DNA from: Dermabacter indicis
GTDB taxonomy: Bacteria; Actinomycetota; Actinomycetes; Actinomycetales; Dermabacteraceae
Length of the DNA: 64,000 bases
Reading direction: 5' to 3'
Assembly (NCBI GenBank): GCA_001403775.1
Contig: CYUG01000011.1
Coordinates: forward strand, 1-64,000
Part shown: piece by piece, positions 26,217 through 36,799 of the stretch
Numbering within the stretch: position 1 is the first letter of the stretch
Layout of the letters: each line of letters starts with the position of its first letter
Notes under the pieces: generated by a model
Database searches by the model: none
What the model was told of the DNA's origin: nothing
Seen by the model: only the letters and a program-made list of their open reading frames with translations
Program-made: the position numbers and the translations under genes

Positions 26217-27206
26217 CTACTCGAGCTCGAGACCCAGCTTCTCCTGGGTCGCGCTGAGCTGGCCCGCCGAAGCGCGGAACTGCTGAGTCTCGCGTTCATC
26301 GAGCGGGATGTCGAGCACGCGTTCCACACCGTTTCGGCCGACGACGCTCGGAACGCTCATTGCGACGCCGCTTACGCCTCGATAGTCATCGAGCACGGTG
26401 GAAACGGTGAGCACAGCCTTTTCGTCGTTGAGGATCGCCTCGCAAATGCGTGCGGCCGAGACGCCGATGCCGAGGTTCGTTGCACCCTTGCCTTGAATGA
26501 TGGAGTACGCCGAGTTTGCGACTTCGTCGCGCACCGCGTCCAAGTCGGCTTCGGTGAAGGCAAGGGAATCGTCGGAATTTTTCCACTCGCGAAGCGGAAT
26601 TCCGCCAACGTTCGCGTTCGACCACACAGCAAACTCGCTATCGCCGTGCTCACCCATGATGCGGGCGTGCACGCTAAGGGGGTTCACACCAATCTTCTTG
26701 CTCAGGAGGAACTTGAGGCGGCTCGAATCCAGCACGGTTCCGGAGCTAAAGACACGCGACGTGTCAAGACCGGTGATCTGCTGCGCCGCGACCGTGAGCA
26801 CGTCACAGGGGTTCGTGACGAGCATGAACATGGCCTCGGGTGCCTGCTCAAGAAGCTGCGGCATGAGTAAGCGGAGAATCTTGACGTTCGTGCCGGCAAG
26901 GTCAAGGCGCGATTGGCCCGGCTTTTGGCGAGCCCCCGCGGTGATCACCACGACGTCGGCGCCCGCGACGCAGGAGATGTCACCCCCACCGATCACGGTT
27001 GCGCCCGAACTGAACTGAGAACCGTGTGCGATATCGAGCGCCTCGGCCTCCGCCTTCTCGGCGGAGAGGTCGTACAGGGCGATCGTCTGCGCGCTGCCTC
27101 GAAGCATCGCGGCGTAGGCCACAGAGGATCCGACGCTGCCGGCGCCGATCACGGCGATCTTGGTGGGACGGGGAGAAAACGAAGCGGAACCATACTGAGT
27201 AGTCAT
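26217..27206 (-). CDS. ldh: L-lactate dehydrogenase
   Basis: 329 residues. Converts pyruvate to L-lactate with NADH. The Rossmann motif IAVIGAGSVGSSVAY is near residue 18. Family signatures include TAGARQKPGQSR, VTNPCDVLT and the catalytic His in GEHGDSEFAVW. Arg and Asp active-site residues appear in place. The ATG at 27206 lacks a strong ribosome site. It is monocistronic, divergent from thrS and convergent with the VOC gene. Presence suggests fermentative capacity. Confidence 0.95.
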   Translation of the reverse strand: MTTQYGSASFSPRPTKIAVIGAGSVGSSVAYAAMLRGSAQTIALYDLSAEKAEAEALDIAHGSQFSSGATVIGGGDISCVAGADVVVITAGARQKPGQSRLDLAGTNVKILRLLMPQLLEQAPEAMFMLVTNPCDVLTVAAQQITGLDTSRVFSSGTVLDSSRLKFLLSKKIGVNPLSVHARIMGEHGDSEFAVWSNANVGGIPLREWKNSDDSLAFTEADLDAVRDEVANSAYSIIQGKGATNLGIGVSAARICEAILNDEKAVLTVSTVLDDYRGVSGVAMSVPSVVGRNGVERVLDIPLDERETQQFRASAGQLSATQEKLGLELE

Positions 27207-27373
27207 GTTTTTATCGTTTGTCTTCGTGGGAACTTTTTGCAAGCCAGTGATCCTCTTTTCACACACGAGGCAAACAACGGGCGGGCGCAGAAACGACCGG
27301 CACACACTCGTTAGACTGTGCGGTGGAGCCGGCAGCGTAGGTCGGTTCGCCCCCGAGATTAAAGGAGTTACCC

Positions 27374-29374
27374 GTGTCCCAACTTTCCATCGTCCTTGAC
27401 GGCTCTCCCACCACGATCGAGCAGGGGACCACGGGTGAAACACTTTTCGAAGGCCGCCGCGAAATTGTCGCGCTTCGTATCAATGGCGAATTGAAGGATC
27501 TCTACATCGCCCCCGCTGAAGGTGACGATGTTGAAGGCGTCGACATCGCAAGCGAAGACGGCCTCAACATTCTCCGTCACTCGTGCGCGCACGTGCTCGC
27601 GCAGGCCGTGCAGCGCCGCGATAAGGACGCAAAGCTCGGCATCGGACCGTTCATTACCGACGGTTTCTACTACGACTTCGATGTCGCTGAGCCCTTCACT
27701 CCTGAAGATCTCAAGGCTATTGAGAAAGATATGCAGCGCATCGTCAAGGAGGGGCAGCGATTCCAGCGCCGCGATATCGACGATGCCGATGCACGCGAAG
27801 AAGAGAAAAACGAGCCCTACAAGCTCGAGCTCATCGGTCTCAAGTCGAACGCGGACACCGCAGCCGAAGGCGCGAGCGTGGAAGTGGGCGACGGTGGCCT
27901 CACGATGTACGACAACATCAACAAAAAGGGCGAGGTCGTGTGGACGGACCTGTGCCGCGGCCCGCACCTGCCCTCGACGCGCCTAATCGGCAACGGTTTC
28001 TCCCTCATGCGCTCGGCGGCGGCGTACTGGCGAGGCAGCGAAAAGAACCCCATGCTCCAGCGCATTTATGGAACCGCGTGGGCGACGAAGGACGACCTGA
28101 AGGCGTACAAATTCCGCCTTGAGGAAGCGCAAAAGCGCGATCACCGCAAGCTCGGCAGCGAACTCGACCTGTTCAGCTTCCCCGATGAAATCGGATCCGG
28201 CCTCGCCGTTTTCCACCCCAGGGGGGCCATGGTGCGCATGGAAATGGAAAACTATTCGCGCCAGCGCCACGTCGAGGCGGGTTACGAATTCGTGTACACC
28301 CCTCACGCGACCAAAGGGCAGCTCTTCGAAACCTCCGGGCACCTCGACTGGTATCGCGACGGCATGTACCCCCCGATGCATCTCGATGAAGAGCGCGATG
28401 CCGAAGGCAACGTCACGAAGCAGGGCCAGGATTACTACCTCAAGCCCATGAACTGCCCGATGCACAACCTCGTGTTTGCGGCGCGCGGCCGTTCCTACCG
28501 CGAGCTACCTTTGCGACTGTTTGAATTCGGCACCGTGTACCGCAACGAAAAGAGCGGCGTGATCCACGGTCTCACACGTGCACGTGGGTTCACCCAGGAC
28601 GACGCTCACATCTACTGCACGCGCGAGCAGATGCGCGAGGAGCTCACAACGCTCCTCACGTTCGTGCTCGACCTGCTCAAGGATTACGGTCTCGACGACT
28701 TCTATCTCGAACTGTCGACGAAGAACCCAGAGAAGTTCGTGGGGAGCGACGACGTGTGGGAGGAAGCGACCCGCACGCTCGAAGAGGTCGCGACCGCTTC
28801 GGGTCTCGATCTCGTGCCCGATCCGGGCGGCGCCGCATTCTACGGCCCAAAAATCTCCATCCAAGCGAAGGACGCGATCGGCCGCACGTGGCAGATGTCG
28901 ACCATCCAGCTCGACTTCAACCTCCCCGAGCGCTTCGACCTCGAATACACGGCACCCGACGGCTCACGCCAGCGCCCCGTCATGATCCACCGCGCGCTGT
29001 TCGGTTCGATCGAGCGTTTCTTCGGGGTGCTCACCGAGCACTACGCGGGTGCCTTCCCCGTGTGGCTCGCGCCGGTTCAGGTCGTGGGGATCCCCGTGGC
29101 TGGCGAATTCGTGCCGTACCTTGAAGAGGTTGCCGCGAAGCTTCGCGCTCACGGCGTGCGCGTCGAAGTCGATGCGTCTGACGACCGCATGCAGAAGAAG
29201 ATCCGCAATCACACCAAGGAGAAGGTGCCGTACATGCTCATTGCGGGTGGCGAGGATCGCGATGCGGGCGCCGTGAGCTTCCGCATGCGCGACGGCAGCC
29301 AGGACAACGGCATCCCGGTGGACGATGCAGTCGAGCGCATCCTCGAAGCGATCCGCACGAAAGTGCAGGTGTGA
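27374..29374 (+). CDS. thrS: Threonine-tRNA ligase
   Basis: 666 residues. It has a TGS domain (about 1-60) and an editing domain with [11 protein letters not shown] near 73. The class II core includes MNCPMH (zinc Cys) and [11 protein letters not shown], and a C-terminal anticodon-binding domain begins near 565. Length matches the family. The GTG start has an AAAGGAG site. A TAGACT hexamer near 27311 may be its -10 element. No T-box-like leader is evident in the short upstream region. Confidence 0.97.
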   Translation: MSQLSIVLDGSPTTIEQGTTGETLFEGRREIVALRINGELKDLYIAPAEGDDVEGVDIASEDGLNILRHSCAHVLAQAVQRRDKDAKLGIGPFITDGFYYDFDVAEPFTPEDLKAIEKDMQRIVKEGQRFQRRDIDDADAREEEKNEPYKLELIGLKSNADTAAEGASVEVGDGGLTMYDNINKKGEVVWTDLCRGPHLPSTRLIGNGFSLMRSAAAYWRGSEKNPMLQRIYGTAWATKDDLKAYKFRLEEAQKRDHRKLGSELDLFSFPDEIGSGLAVFHPRGAMVRMEMENYSRQRHVEAGYEFVYTPHATKGQLFETSGHLDWYRDGMYPPMHLDEERDAEGNVTKQGQDYYLKPMNCPMHNLVFAARGRSYRELPLRLFEFGTVYRNEKSGVIHGLTRARGFTQDDAHIYCTREQMREELTTLLTFVLDLLKDYGLDDFYLELSTKNPEKFVGSDDVWEEATRTLEEVATASGLDLVPDPGGAAFYGPKISIQAKDAIGRTWQMSTIQLDFNLPERFDLEYTAPDGSRQRPVMIHRALFGSIERFFGVLTEHYAGAFPVWLAPVQVVGIPVAGEFVPYLEEVAAKLRAHGVRVEVDASDDRMQKKIRNHTKEKVPYMLIAGGEDRDAGAVSFRMRDGSQDNGIPVDDAVERILEAIRTKVQV

Positions 29375-29379
29375 GACAC

Positions 29380-29982
29380 ATGAGCGCTGAGCAGGAGGGG
29401 CAGGTCGGGGAGGCCTTTGAGAGCGCCCACGCGTTTGCTGGCACCCCCGACGCCCTCCAGCGACTGTGGACGCCCCACCGCGTGGCATACATCCAGGGCG
29501 AGGGCAAACCTTCGAGTCCGGACGCCACAGATGAATGCCCCTTTTGCGCGGGGCCGAAGAAGACAGATGAGGATGCCCTCATCGTCTATCGCGGAGAAAC
29601 AGCCTTCGTCATTCTCAATCTGTTTCCCTACAACTCGGGGCACCTGCTCGTATGCCCGTACCGTCACGTGAGTGATTACACCGAGCTTATGCGTGAGGAG
29701 TTCACGGAGATCGCGGAACTCACACGCACGGCCATGCACGTGGTGCGCACCGTTTCGAAGCCTGCGGGCTTCAACCTCGGCATGAACCAGGGAGAAGTCG
29801 CAGGCGCTGGTATTGCCGCACACCTCCACCAGCACGTTGTGCCCAGGTGGCTCGGCGATGCAAACTTCCTTCCGATTGTAGGACGCACGAGGGCCCTGCC
29901 CTTCCTGCTTTCGCAGACCCGGGACATGTTTGCCGCCGCGTGGCCCGCGGCGGGGGAGAAAGGCACGAAGGAGCGCACGTGA
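29380..29982 (+). CDS. HIT family hydrolase/phosphorylase
   Basis: About 200 residues. The histidine triad HLHQHVVPRW is near residue 150, and ECPFCAGP near 50 resembles the metal-linked Cys pair of actinobacterial AP4A-type HIT proteins (mycobacterial Rv2613c). It likely acts on dinucleoside polyphosphates. ATG at 29380 is chosen; a GTG at 29371 overlaps the thrS stop as GTGA and is also possible. The thrS-HIT order is conserved in actinobacteria. Confidence 0.9.
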   Translation: MSAEQEGQVGEAFESAHAFAGTPDALQRLWTPHRVAYIQGEGKPSSPDATDECPFCAGPKKTDEDALIVYRGETAFVILNLFPYNSGHLLVCPYRHVSDYTELMREEFTEIAELTRTAMHVVRTVSKPAGFNLGMNQGEVAGAGIAAHLHQHVVPRWLGDANFLPIVGRTRALPFLLSQTRDMFAAAWPAAGEKGTKERT

Positions 29983-31256
29983 GCACTACTGGTGAGCCGT
30001 TCGGCTACGGATATGACGTGCGCCGCGAGGCCCCTGCGGATATCGCCCACGTCGCACCGTCCTTTGCTGAGCGAGCGAAAAAGAAGCCTCGCGGGAAGCT
30101 CGTGACGTGGATAATTTTCTCGCTCGCCTTTATCGGCCTCGCCATTACCTCGATACTCCTCTTTTACTTCGTGATCCTCCCGCAGGGCATCGGTACGAGC
30201 CTCGTGTCGCTCACGGCGGCTCTCGTACCGTTCGGCATCGTCCTATTTGCGGTCTGGTGGCTTGACCGCACCACCCCGCAGCCGCGCTTCACGATGGCCT
30301 ACGCCTTTTTGTGGGGTGCGATCGGGTCGATCGCGATGACGCTCATATTCGGCTACGCCGTTGAGCTCATGATTGCACTCCAAGCCAAGGATGCGACCGC
30401 GCACCAGTTCCTCTCGGTGGCATTCCAAGCACCCGTGGTCGAGGAAACGACGAAGGCCTTTGGTCTCGTGCTGCTCCTCCTCTTCGGGAGGCGCTACATC
30501 TCCGGAACGATCGATGGCGTGATCTACGCGATGCTGATCGCGGCCGGTTTCGCCTTTACCGAGAACATCACCTACTTCGCGCGCTCGTTTGCCGAGGCGC
30601 AGGTCGTGGGCAACTCCACGGTGTTTTGGCAAACATTCTTCATGCGCGGTTTGCTTTCGCCGTTTGCGCACGCGAGTTTTACCTCGCTCGTGGGGCTCGG
30701 AATCGGCATCGCGGCGGAGCGCCGTAGTCTCCCACTCTACTTTTTTCTGGGAGCCGGCGGCCTTGGTCTTGGGATGGGCCTTCACGCACTGTGGAACGGT
30801 GGCTCCATGCTTCTAGCGCTCAACGGTGTCACGAGCCTCAAGGGGCTGCTGTTCTGGTATGCCGTGATCGAGGTACCAATCTTCCTCACGCTCGTCCTGA
30901 TTCTCGTGTTCCTGCGGTGGCGCGAGCGGCGAATACTGCGAAGGCGGCTCTCGGACTACGGCCGCGCAGGATGGTTCACGCCGGGGGAAGTGGACATGCT
31001 CGTGAAATTGCGCGGACGGCGCCGCGCGAAAGCGTGGGCGGCGAGTTTCGGCGCGGTGGCGGCATGGACGATGAGGGACTTTCAGCGCCTTGCGCTCCTC
31101 CTCGCGGCCCAGAGGCAGGCGGCCCTTGCGGGACACACGTCCTCGAGGATCAAACAATCCGAGACCATGTTGCTTTCGCAACTCACCGAAACGCGTCGCG
31201 TGCTTGCCGCGCTTACGAATCCGGTCGTGCCGGCGCGTACAATGGTTCAGCGATAA
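29979..31256 (+). CDS. PrsW family intramembrane metalloprotease
   Basis: 425 residues with about eight membrane helices. Putative catalytic motifs are EETTK near residue 153, FTENITYFAR near 193, HASFT near 233 and GMGLHALWNGG near 266, as in PrsW/CAAX-type glutamic proteases. In Bacillus, PrsW cleaves an anti-sigma factor; the target here is unknown. The C-terminal ~100 residues are basic and cytosolic. The GTG overlaps the HIT stop. In many actinobacteria this place between HIT and yebC holds phospholipid and pyridoxal genes instead. Confidence 0.88.
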   Translation: MSTTGEPFGYGYDVRREAPADIAHVAPSFAERAKKKPRGKLVTWIIFSLAFIGLAITSILLFYFVILPQGIGTSLVSLTAALVPFGIVLFAVWWLDRTTPQPRFTMAYAFLWGAIGSIAMTLIFGYAVELMIALQAKDATAHQFLSVAFQAPVVEETTKAFGLVLLLLFGRRYISGTIDGVIYAMLIAAGFAFTENITYFARSFAEAQVVGNSTVFWQTFFMRGLLSPFAHASFTSLVGLGIGIAAERRSLPLYFFLGAGGLGLGMGLHALWNGGSMLLALNGVTSLKGLLFWYAVIEVPIFLTLVLILVFLRWRERRILRRRLSDYGRAGWFTPGEVDMLVKLRGRRRAKAWAASFGAVAAWTMRDFQRLALLLAAQRQAALAGHTSSRIKQSETMLLSQLTETRRVLAALTNPVVPARTMVQR

Positions 31257-31279
31257 TTGACGACGAATGAGGGAAACCG

Positions 31280-32035
31280 ATGTCAGGTCACTCTAAATGG
31301 GCAACCACGAAGCACAAGAAAGCGGCGATTGACGCCAAGCGTTCGAAGCTCTTCGCGAAGCTCATCAAGAATATTGAAGTTGCGGCACGCGTAGGCGGGC
31401 CCGACCCCGCCGGCAACCCCACGCTCTACGACGCGATCCAGAAGGCGAAGAAGAGCTCCGTGCCGAACGACAACATCGATCGTGCGGTCAAGCGCGGCGG
31501 TGGTCTCGACGGCGCGGGTGTCGACTACGAAACTCTCATGTATGAAGGTTATGCACCCGGCGGCGTCGCTCTCCTCGTGGAGTGCCTCACCGACAACAAG
31601 AACCGCGCAGTCTCGGAGGTCCGTGTGGCCTTCTCCCGTAACGGCGGCAACATGGCTGATTCGGGTTCCGTGTCCTACCTCTTCAACCGCAAGGGCGTCG
31701 TGACCGTTGCGAAGACCGGCCACACCGAAGACGAGCTGCTCGAGATCGTGCTCGATGCCGGTGCGGAGGAAATCAACGACGAGGGCGAGGTTTTCGAGAT
31801 CATCTCGGAGGCGACCGACTTCGTGAACGTCCGTAAGGCTCTTCAGGAGGCTGGGGTCGATTACGAGAGTGCGGAAGCATCATTCGTGCCGACCATGCGT
31901 ACGGCTGTTGATCTCGAGGGGGCCCACAAGGTGCTCCGACTCATCGATGCGCTTGAGGACAGCGACGACGTGCAAAACGTCTACTCGAACCTCGACATTC
32001 CCGAGGACGTGGCCGCACAGCTCGCGGCCGAGTAG
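31280..32035 (+). CDS. YebC/PmpR family protein
   Basis: 251 residues. The N-terminus [20 protein letters not shown] is diagnostic. Members are DNA-binding regulators or, by recent work, aid translation of proline stretches. The ATG follows a GAGGGAAA site. A TACAAT hexamer near 31240, inside the prsW end, may start the yebC-ruvC transcript. It lies before ruvC as in most actinobacteria. Confidence 0.95.
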   Translation: MSGHSKWATTKHKKAAIDAKRSKLFAKLIKNIEVAARVGGPDPAGNPTLYDAIQKAKKSSVPNDNIDRAVKRGGGLDGAGVDYETLMYEGYAPGGVALLVECLTDNKNRAVSEVRVAFSRNGGNMADSGSVSYLFNRKGVVTVAKTGHTEDELLEIVLDAGAEEINDEGEVFEIISEATDFVNVRKALQEAGVDYESAEASFVPTMRTAVDLEGAHKVLRLIDALEDSDDVQNVYSNLDIPEDVAAQLAAE

Positions 32036-32055
32036 TCACCCCGCTCAGGGAATTC

Positions 32056-32640
32056 ATGCGAGTTCTGGGCATCGATCCCGGTCTCACGCGGTGCGGTTTT
32101 GGGGTCGTCGATGGCGGCCCCGCCCGCTCCGCTCGCCTCGAGGGTGTGGGCGTGATCACCTCGCAGAGGGATCAGGGCGTAGACATGCGCCTCCTCGAGA
32201 TCTACCGGGGGCTCACGCACGTGATCGAACGGTATGCCCCCGACATGGTTGCCATCGAGCGCGTGTTCTCTCAGAACAACGTCTCGACGGTTATGGGTAC
32301 AGCGCAGGTTTCGGGCCTTGCGATCGTGCTTGCCGCCGAGCGGCGGATTCCGGTGGCGATGCATACGCCCTCGGAGGTCAAGCGGGCGATCACGGGGAAC
32401 GGTCGCGCCGATAAGGCGCAGATCCAGAACATGGTGCAGAAGCTCTTGCACCTCGATGCGCCTCCGAAACCGGCGGATGCCGCCGATGCCGTGGCGATTG
32501 CCATTACGCAGCTTTGGCGCGGCTCTGGCCCGGTCAAGTTAGGGTCCGACGGCGCCCGGCGCACGAGTGCCCAAGCTCAGTGGGCCGAAGCCGAGCGGAA
32601 AGCTCGACGCGCCCAGGAGAACTCAACCTCCCGTTTGTAG
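32056..32640 (+). CDS. ruvC: Holliday junction resolvase RuvC
   Basis: 194 residues. It cleaves four-way junctions. Catalytic acids are visible in LGIDPGLTRCG (first Asp), AIERVFSQNN (Glu) and KPADAADAVAIA (Asp pair). Length is normal, with a charged tail. It starts 20 bases after yebC. Confidence 0.97.
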   Translation: MRVLGIDPGLTRCGFGVVDGGPARSARLEGVGVITSQRDQGVDMRLLEIYRGLTHVIERYAPDMVAIERVFSQNNVSTVMGTAQVSGLAIVLAAERRIPVAMHTPSEVKRAITGNGRADKAQIQNMVQKLLHLDAPPKPADAADAVAIAITQLWRGSGPVKLGSDGARRTSAQAQWAEAERKARRAQENSTSRL

Positions 32641-32654
32641 TCGTACGCGTGTTC

Positions 32655-32660
32655 TAAAAT
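32655..32660 (+). promoter_or_regulatory. Putative -10 element of ruvA (leaderless)
   Basis: TAAAAT followed by exactly six bases and the ruvA GTG at 32667, with no ribosome site. Transcription would start at the GTG. A promoter here would let ruvAB be made separately from ruvC. Confidence 0.5.
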
Positions 32661-32666
32661 CAAGGC

Positions 32667-33323
32667 GTGATTGCTTCCCTTCGAGGCGCCGTGAGCGCCA
32701 TTGCTCTCGATTCCTTTGTGCTCGATGTCGGCGGGGTTGGCTATTTGGTCAACACGTCGCCGCAAACCCTTTCGGCTGTGCGTACGGGGCAAGAGCTTCT
32801 CGTGCACACCGAACTCGTGGTGCGCGAAGATTCGATGACGGTGTATGGCTTCCTCACCAAAGACGAAACCGACCTTTTCCGCACGATTCAATCGGTTTCC
32901 GGAATCGGGCCACGCATCGCGATTGCCGTGCTTGCGGTGATGGACCCCGCGCGCTTTGCGCGGGCGGTGCTCGAAGAGGATTTGAAGACCCTCACGTCGG
33001 TGCCGGGGATCGGGAAGAAGGGCGCGCAGCGCATGACCTTGGAGTTGAAAGATAAGGTCGCCCCGTTTGCCGCGAGCACCGCAGAAGGAGAAGTGCCGGC
33101 CCCCGCGGAAATTGAAACCGCAGAAGAGTCAATTCTCGATACTCGCGCAGCGAAAGACGTCGTCCAGGGGCTCCAGGGACTCGGCTGGCCTGAGAAGGGC
33201 GCCCGCGAGGCGGTTGAGGCGGTTCTGGCGAACTATGAAGAAAACGAGAAGGGCTCGAGCGCGAACCTCGATTCGGGCGTGCTTTTGCGCCTCGCACTAC
33301 GACACCTTGGTGGGCGTGCATGA
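32667..33323 (+). CDS. ruvA: Holliday junction branch migration protein RuvA
   Basis: 218 residues with an OB fold (about 1-62), paired helix-hairpin-helix motifs ([12 protein letters not shown] near 76 and [15 protein letters not shown] near 113) and a C-terminal RuvB-binding domain. It binds the junction as a tetramer. The GTG start gives the standard N-terminus IASLRGAV. The stop overlaps the ruvB start. Confidence 0.97.
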   Translation: MIASLRGAVSAIALDSFVLDVGGVGYLVNTSPQTLSAVRTGQELLVHTELVVREDSMTVYGFLTKDETDLFRTIQSVSGIGPRIAIAVLAVMDPARFARAVLEEDLKTLTSVPGIGKKGAQRMTLELKDKVAPFAASTAEGEVPAPAEIETAEESILDTRAAKDVVQGLQGLGWPEKGAREAVEAVLANYEENEKGSSANLDSGVLLRLALRHLGGRA

Positions 33324-34429
33324 TCGAGCATTCGAATGTGAGCGGCGAGCGCGAAGAATCCAATGAGACCCTTCAGCGGATCATCGGAGCCGAAGCCGGC
33401 GCGCTTGATCGCGCAGCCGAAGGCGCGCTCAGGCCGCGCGAGCTTGCCGATTTCGTAGGGCAGAAGAAGGTACGCGAGCAGCTTTCGCTCGTTCTCGACG
33501 CCGCCTCTATGCGTGGAACGCCGCCCGAGCACATGCTGCTTTCGGGCCCACCCGGGCTCGGAAAAACAACTCTCGCGATGATCATTGCGCACGAGCTCGG
33601 CTCCCCGCTCAAGATCACGTCCGGCCCGGCCGTGCAGCACGCTGGCGATCTCGCGGCCATTCTCTCCTCTCTCGAAGAAGGAGAGGTGCTTTTTATCGAC
33701 GAAATCCACCGTCTCGCTCGCCCCGCAGAAGAGATGCTCTACATGGCGATGGAGGATTTTCGCGTCGATGTCGTTGTGGGCAAGGGCGTTGGTGCGACAG
33801 CCATTCCGCTCGAGCTTCCGCCATTTACCGCAGTAGGAGCGACGACGCGCGCGGGGATGCTGCCCTCGCCGCTTCGTGATCGCTTCGGCTTCACAGGACA
33901 CCTTGACTACTACACGGCTGACGAGCTTGCGCGCGTGATCGCGAGGAGCGCCGCGCGTCTCGACATCGATATTGATGCCAAGAGCGCCCACGAGATTTCC
34001 TCGCGCTCGCGAGGAACGCCCCGCATCGCCAACCGCTTGCTGAGGCGTGTGCGCGACTATGCGCAAGTGCGAGGGGGCGGAACGATCACGATGGACTCTA
34101 CTCTCGAAGCGCTCACCGTGTACGAGGTGGATCCCCGAGGTCTTGATCGGCTCGATCGTGCTGTTCTTCAGGCCTTGTGTACGAAGTTCGGCGGCGGTCC
34201 CGTTGGTCTTTCCACCCTTGCCATTGCCGTAGGGGAGGAGACCGAAACCGTCGAAACCGTTGTTGAACCGTTCCTCGTGCGCGAGGGCCTGCTCGGACGT
34301 ACACCACGGGGCCGCATTGCTACGCGCGCCGCGTGGGAGCATCTCGGGCTCGAATCACCGTCGCCGGATTCCGCGCACGGCGCCACTCTCTTTGAGGATC
34401 CCGGACGTGAGGACGGTCGCTTTAGCTGA
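33320..34429 (+). CDS. ruvB: Holliday junction branch migration helicase RuvB
   Basis: A 369-residue AAA+ motor with Walker [10 protein letters not shown] near residue 75, Walker [10 protein letters not shown] near 125, sensor region [18 protein letters not shown], and a C-terminal winged helix. The ATG overlaps the ruvA stop. It has a short extended N-terminal tail. Confidence 0.98.
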   Translation: MIEHSNVSGEREESNETLQRIIGAEAGALDRAAEGALRPRELADFVGQKKVREQLSLVLDAASMRGTPPEHMLLSGPPGLGKTTLAMIIAHELGSPLKITSGPAVQHAGDLAAILSSLEEGEVLFIDEIHRLARPAEEMLYMAMEDFRVDVVVGKGVGATAIPLELPPFTAVGATTRAGMLPSPLRDRFGFTGHLDYYTADELARVIARSAARLDIDIDAKSAHEISSRSRGTPRIANRLLRRVRDYAQVRGGGTITMDSTLEALTVYEVDPRGLDRLDRAVLQALCTKFGGGPVGLSTLAIAVGEETETVETVVEPFLVREGLLGRTPRGRIATRAAWEHLGLESPSPDSAHGATLFEDPGREDGRFS

Positions 34430-34496
34430 ATAGGGGTCAGAGCCGCCCCCGCGGGTAGAGTGGAAAAGATCGTTACTTCAACGGAAGGCATCTCCC

Positions 34497-34868
34497 GTGG
34501 ATCCCATGATTCTCATGATCGTATTCCTCGTCGTCATGGCCGTGCCCATGTTCCTCATGTCGCGTGGCCAGCGTAAGAGGGTGCAGCAGCATCAGGAGCT
34601 CGTAAAGTCCCTCGGCGTTGGCGATGAGGTTCGCACGCACTCCGGCTTCTACGGCATGATTGTCGAAGAGGATGGCGACACGGTCATTCTCGAGACCGAA
34701 GACGGCTCGCAGCTCAAGTGGAATCGCAATGCGATCGCCGAGCGTGTCGAAAGCTTCGGTGAGGAACCAGCAGGTTCCGTGGCGAGCGAGGCTTCTGCTT
34801 CTGGCGCTGATCTTCGCTCCGACGAGGAGAAGAGCTCGGACTTCCTCGCGGACGACACCAAAAACTGA
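34497..34868 (+). CDS. yajC: Preprotein translocase subunit YajC
   Basis: 123 residues with one N-terminal membrane helix (about 4-20), then the YajC core RKRVQQHQELVKSLGVGDEV and TVILETEDGSQLKW, and an acidic Ser-rich tail. It associates with SecDF. The start is GTG at 34497 after a GGAAGG site. A TAGAGT hexamer near 34457 may be its -10 element. Confidence 0.92.
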   Translation: MDPMILMIVFLVVMAVPMFLMSRGQRKRVQQHQELVKSLGVGDEVRTHSGFYGMIVEEDGDTVILETEDGSQLKWNRNAIAERVESFGEEPAGSVASEASASGADLRSDEEKSSDFLADDTKN

Positions 34869-34874
34869 ACCAAG

Positions 34875-34906
34875 GAAGGCGACGCGCATTTCCGCGCGTC
34901 GCCTTC
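34875..34906 (+). other. Perfect 13-bp hairpin between yajC and secD
   Basis: Bases 34875-34887 pair perfectly with 34894-34906 across a six-base loop. No T-run follows, so it may slow or partly stop transcription, or protect mRNA ends, rather than end the operon. secD begins 22 bases later with an AAAGGA site. Confidence 0.7.
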
Positions 34907-34927
34907 GTGTGACATAAAGGACCGTTC

Positions 34928-36799
34928 ATGCCAGCACGACGCATAGCGCTTACGGCGCTCACCGTCCTGATTCTCGCCCTCGGGGGCATCCTTGGCTTCG
35001 GCGTAGCGAACAATGGGTGGAAAGCCGCCCCGAAGCTTGCGCTGGACCTCGAGGGCGGAACCCAGGTGATCCTCCAAGCCAAATCTCATAGCGGCGAGGA
35101 CATTACGCCCGAGCAGATGGAGCAGGCGCGCCAGATCATCTCCCAGCGTGTCAATGCCATGGGCGTCGCGGAAACCGAGATCTCGGTCCAGGGCGGGACA
35201 AACATCGTCGTGAATGTTCCCGGCAAGATCGACGAAGCCACGAGCGACGCTTTGCGCCGCACCGCGACGATGAGCTTCAGGCCCGTTTTGCTCCAGGTTG
35301 AGCCCAACGCGGGAGTTTCCGACGCTGGCGGTGCGAGTGATGGATCCTCAGTGGAGGACGCGGAATCGCTCGGGCCCGTCGCCCAAGACGTTGCCCAGGC
35401 CTCAGACGGTGGGTCAGAGAAATCCTCGTCGTCCAGTAAAGGCGTGAACGCTTACGAAGGTGAGAAGGCCTGGAGCCAATCGTGGTTGAACACGGTCGAC
35501 CAGGAAGAGTTCGCGAAGCTCGACTGCACCGACCCCGATACCCTCAACGACCACTCGATCACGGGTCGCGACGATGAGGCAGTCGTGGCGTGTGGTGCGG
35601 GCGGGACGTCCAAGCTCATTCTCGGCCCCGTCGTTGTCACGGGCGAGGCAATCGAGGATGCGAACGCCGGAGCGGACCAGAACCAGACCGGGCAGGCCAC
35701 GGGCTACTACGCGGTGAACCTCACGTTCAACGACGCAGCGGGCAAGGTCTTTGGTGAGATGAGCTCGGCGCTCTACAGCGGTCAGGGGGCGACTCAGCAA
35801 TTCGCCATTGTGCTCGATTCGCTCGTGATCTCCGCCCCTCAGGTGCAAGCGGTCACGACCACTCAGTCGTCGATCACGGGCAACTTTACGGCCGAGCAGG
35901 CCAAGGAACTCGCAAGCCAGTTGAAGTTCGGTGCGCTTCCGCTCGAGTTCACGGTGCAGTCCGAGCAGCAGATCTCTGCGACCCTCGGCTCCGACCAGCT
36001 GACGTCGGGCCTCATTGCTGGTCTGATCGGCCTCATTCTCGTCGTGATCTACGCGGCCTTCCAGTACCGCGTTCTGTCAATCGTGACAACCGCTTCGCTC
36101 GCCATCATGGGTGTGCTCGCGTACCTGATCATCACGCTCATGTCGAACATGCCGGAGATCGGCTATCGCCTCTCTCTCGCGGGAGTTGCGGGCCTCATCG
36201 TGTCGATCGCCTTTACAGCCGACTCCTTCATTGTCTACTTCGAACGCGTTCGCGACGAGATCCGTGAAGGTCGCGGCATCGTCGCAGCAATCGACCATGG
36301 CTGGGACCGCGCGAAGCGCACGATCCTCGCCTCCGATGCCGTGAACGTTATCGCCGCGGTCGTGCTGTACCTCGTGAGTGCGGGCAGCGTGCGTGGCTTT
36401 GCCTTCACGCTCGGCCTCACCACGATCCTTGACCTGCTCGTGGTTTTCCTGTTCACTCACCCGCTCCTTCAGAGTCTCGGTCGCACGAACTTCTTCGGTA
36501 AGGGGCACCCCGCCTCCGGACTCGACCCGGCAACGCTCGGTCGAAACGTTCCCGCGTATGCGGGACGTGCGCGCTTCCGCAGCCCCGACGAGCGCCGAAA
36601 GGTCGCCAAGAAGAAGGGCAACGGTAAGGACCAGGCAAGCATCGGAACTGAAACCCTCGCCGAGCGGAAGGCACGCCTTGCGCGCGAAGCCGCAGAGGGC
36701 TCGCATACCACTGAAGCCGCGACAAAGCCCGCCGGCTCGCACGCAGCGACGAGCGAGGAAACCTCCGCTCACAAGACGACCCCGAAGGAGGACCGCTGA
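34928..36799 (+). CDS. secD: Protein translocase subunit SecD
   Basis: 623 residues with six membrane helices and a large extracytoplasmic domain. LDLEGGTQVIL near residue 40 and VNVPGKID near 97 are SecD signatures, and helices 2-6 carry AFQYRVLSIVTTASL and TADSFIVYFERVRDE. It uses proton motive force to help export. A Ser/Gly/Asp-rich insert lies at about 135-175, and the C-terminal ~80 residues are a charged cytosolic tail, longer than in E. coli. Confidence 0.96.
   Translation: MPARRIALTALTVLILALGGILGFGVANNGWKAAPKLALDLEGGTQVILQAKSHSGEDITPEQMEQARQIISQRVNAMGVAETEISVQGGTNIVVNVPGKIDEATSDALRRTATMSFRPVLLQVEPNAGVSDAGGASDGSSVEDAESLGPVAQDVAQASDGGSEKSSSSSKGVNAYEGEKAWSQSWLNTVDQEEFAKLDCTDPDTLNDHSITGRDDEAVVACGAGGTSKLILGPVVVTGEAIEDANAGADQNQTGQATGYYAVNLTFNDAAGKVFGEMSSALYSGQGATQQFAIVLDSLVISAPQVQAVTTTQSSITGNFTAEQAKELASQLKFGALPLEFTVQSEQQISATLGSDQLTSGLIAGLIGLILVVIYAAFQYRVLSIVTTASLAIMGVLAYLIITLMSNMPEIGYRLSLAGVAGLIVSIAFTADSFIVYFERVRDEIREGRGIVAAIDHGWDRAKRTILASDAVNVIAAVVLYLVSAGSVRGFAFTLGLTTILDLLVVFLFTHPLLQSLGRTNFFGKGHPASGLDPATLGRNVPAYAGRARFRSPDERRKVAKKKGNGKDQASIGTETLAERKARLAREAAEGSHTTEAATKPAGSHAATSEETSAHKTTPKEDR

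Noticed and set aside
26055-26870. A 271-codon plus-strand frame opposite ldh
   Set aside because: Shadow of ldh in another frame; starts inside the VOC gene and has no ribosome site.
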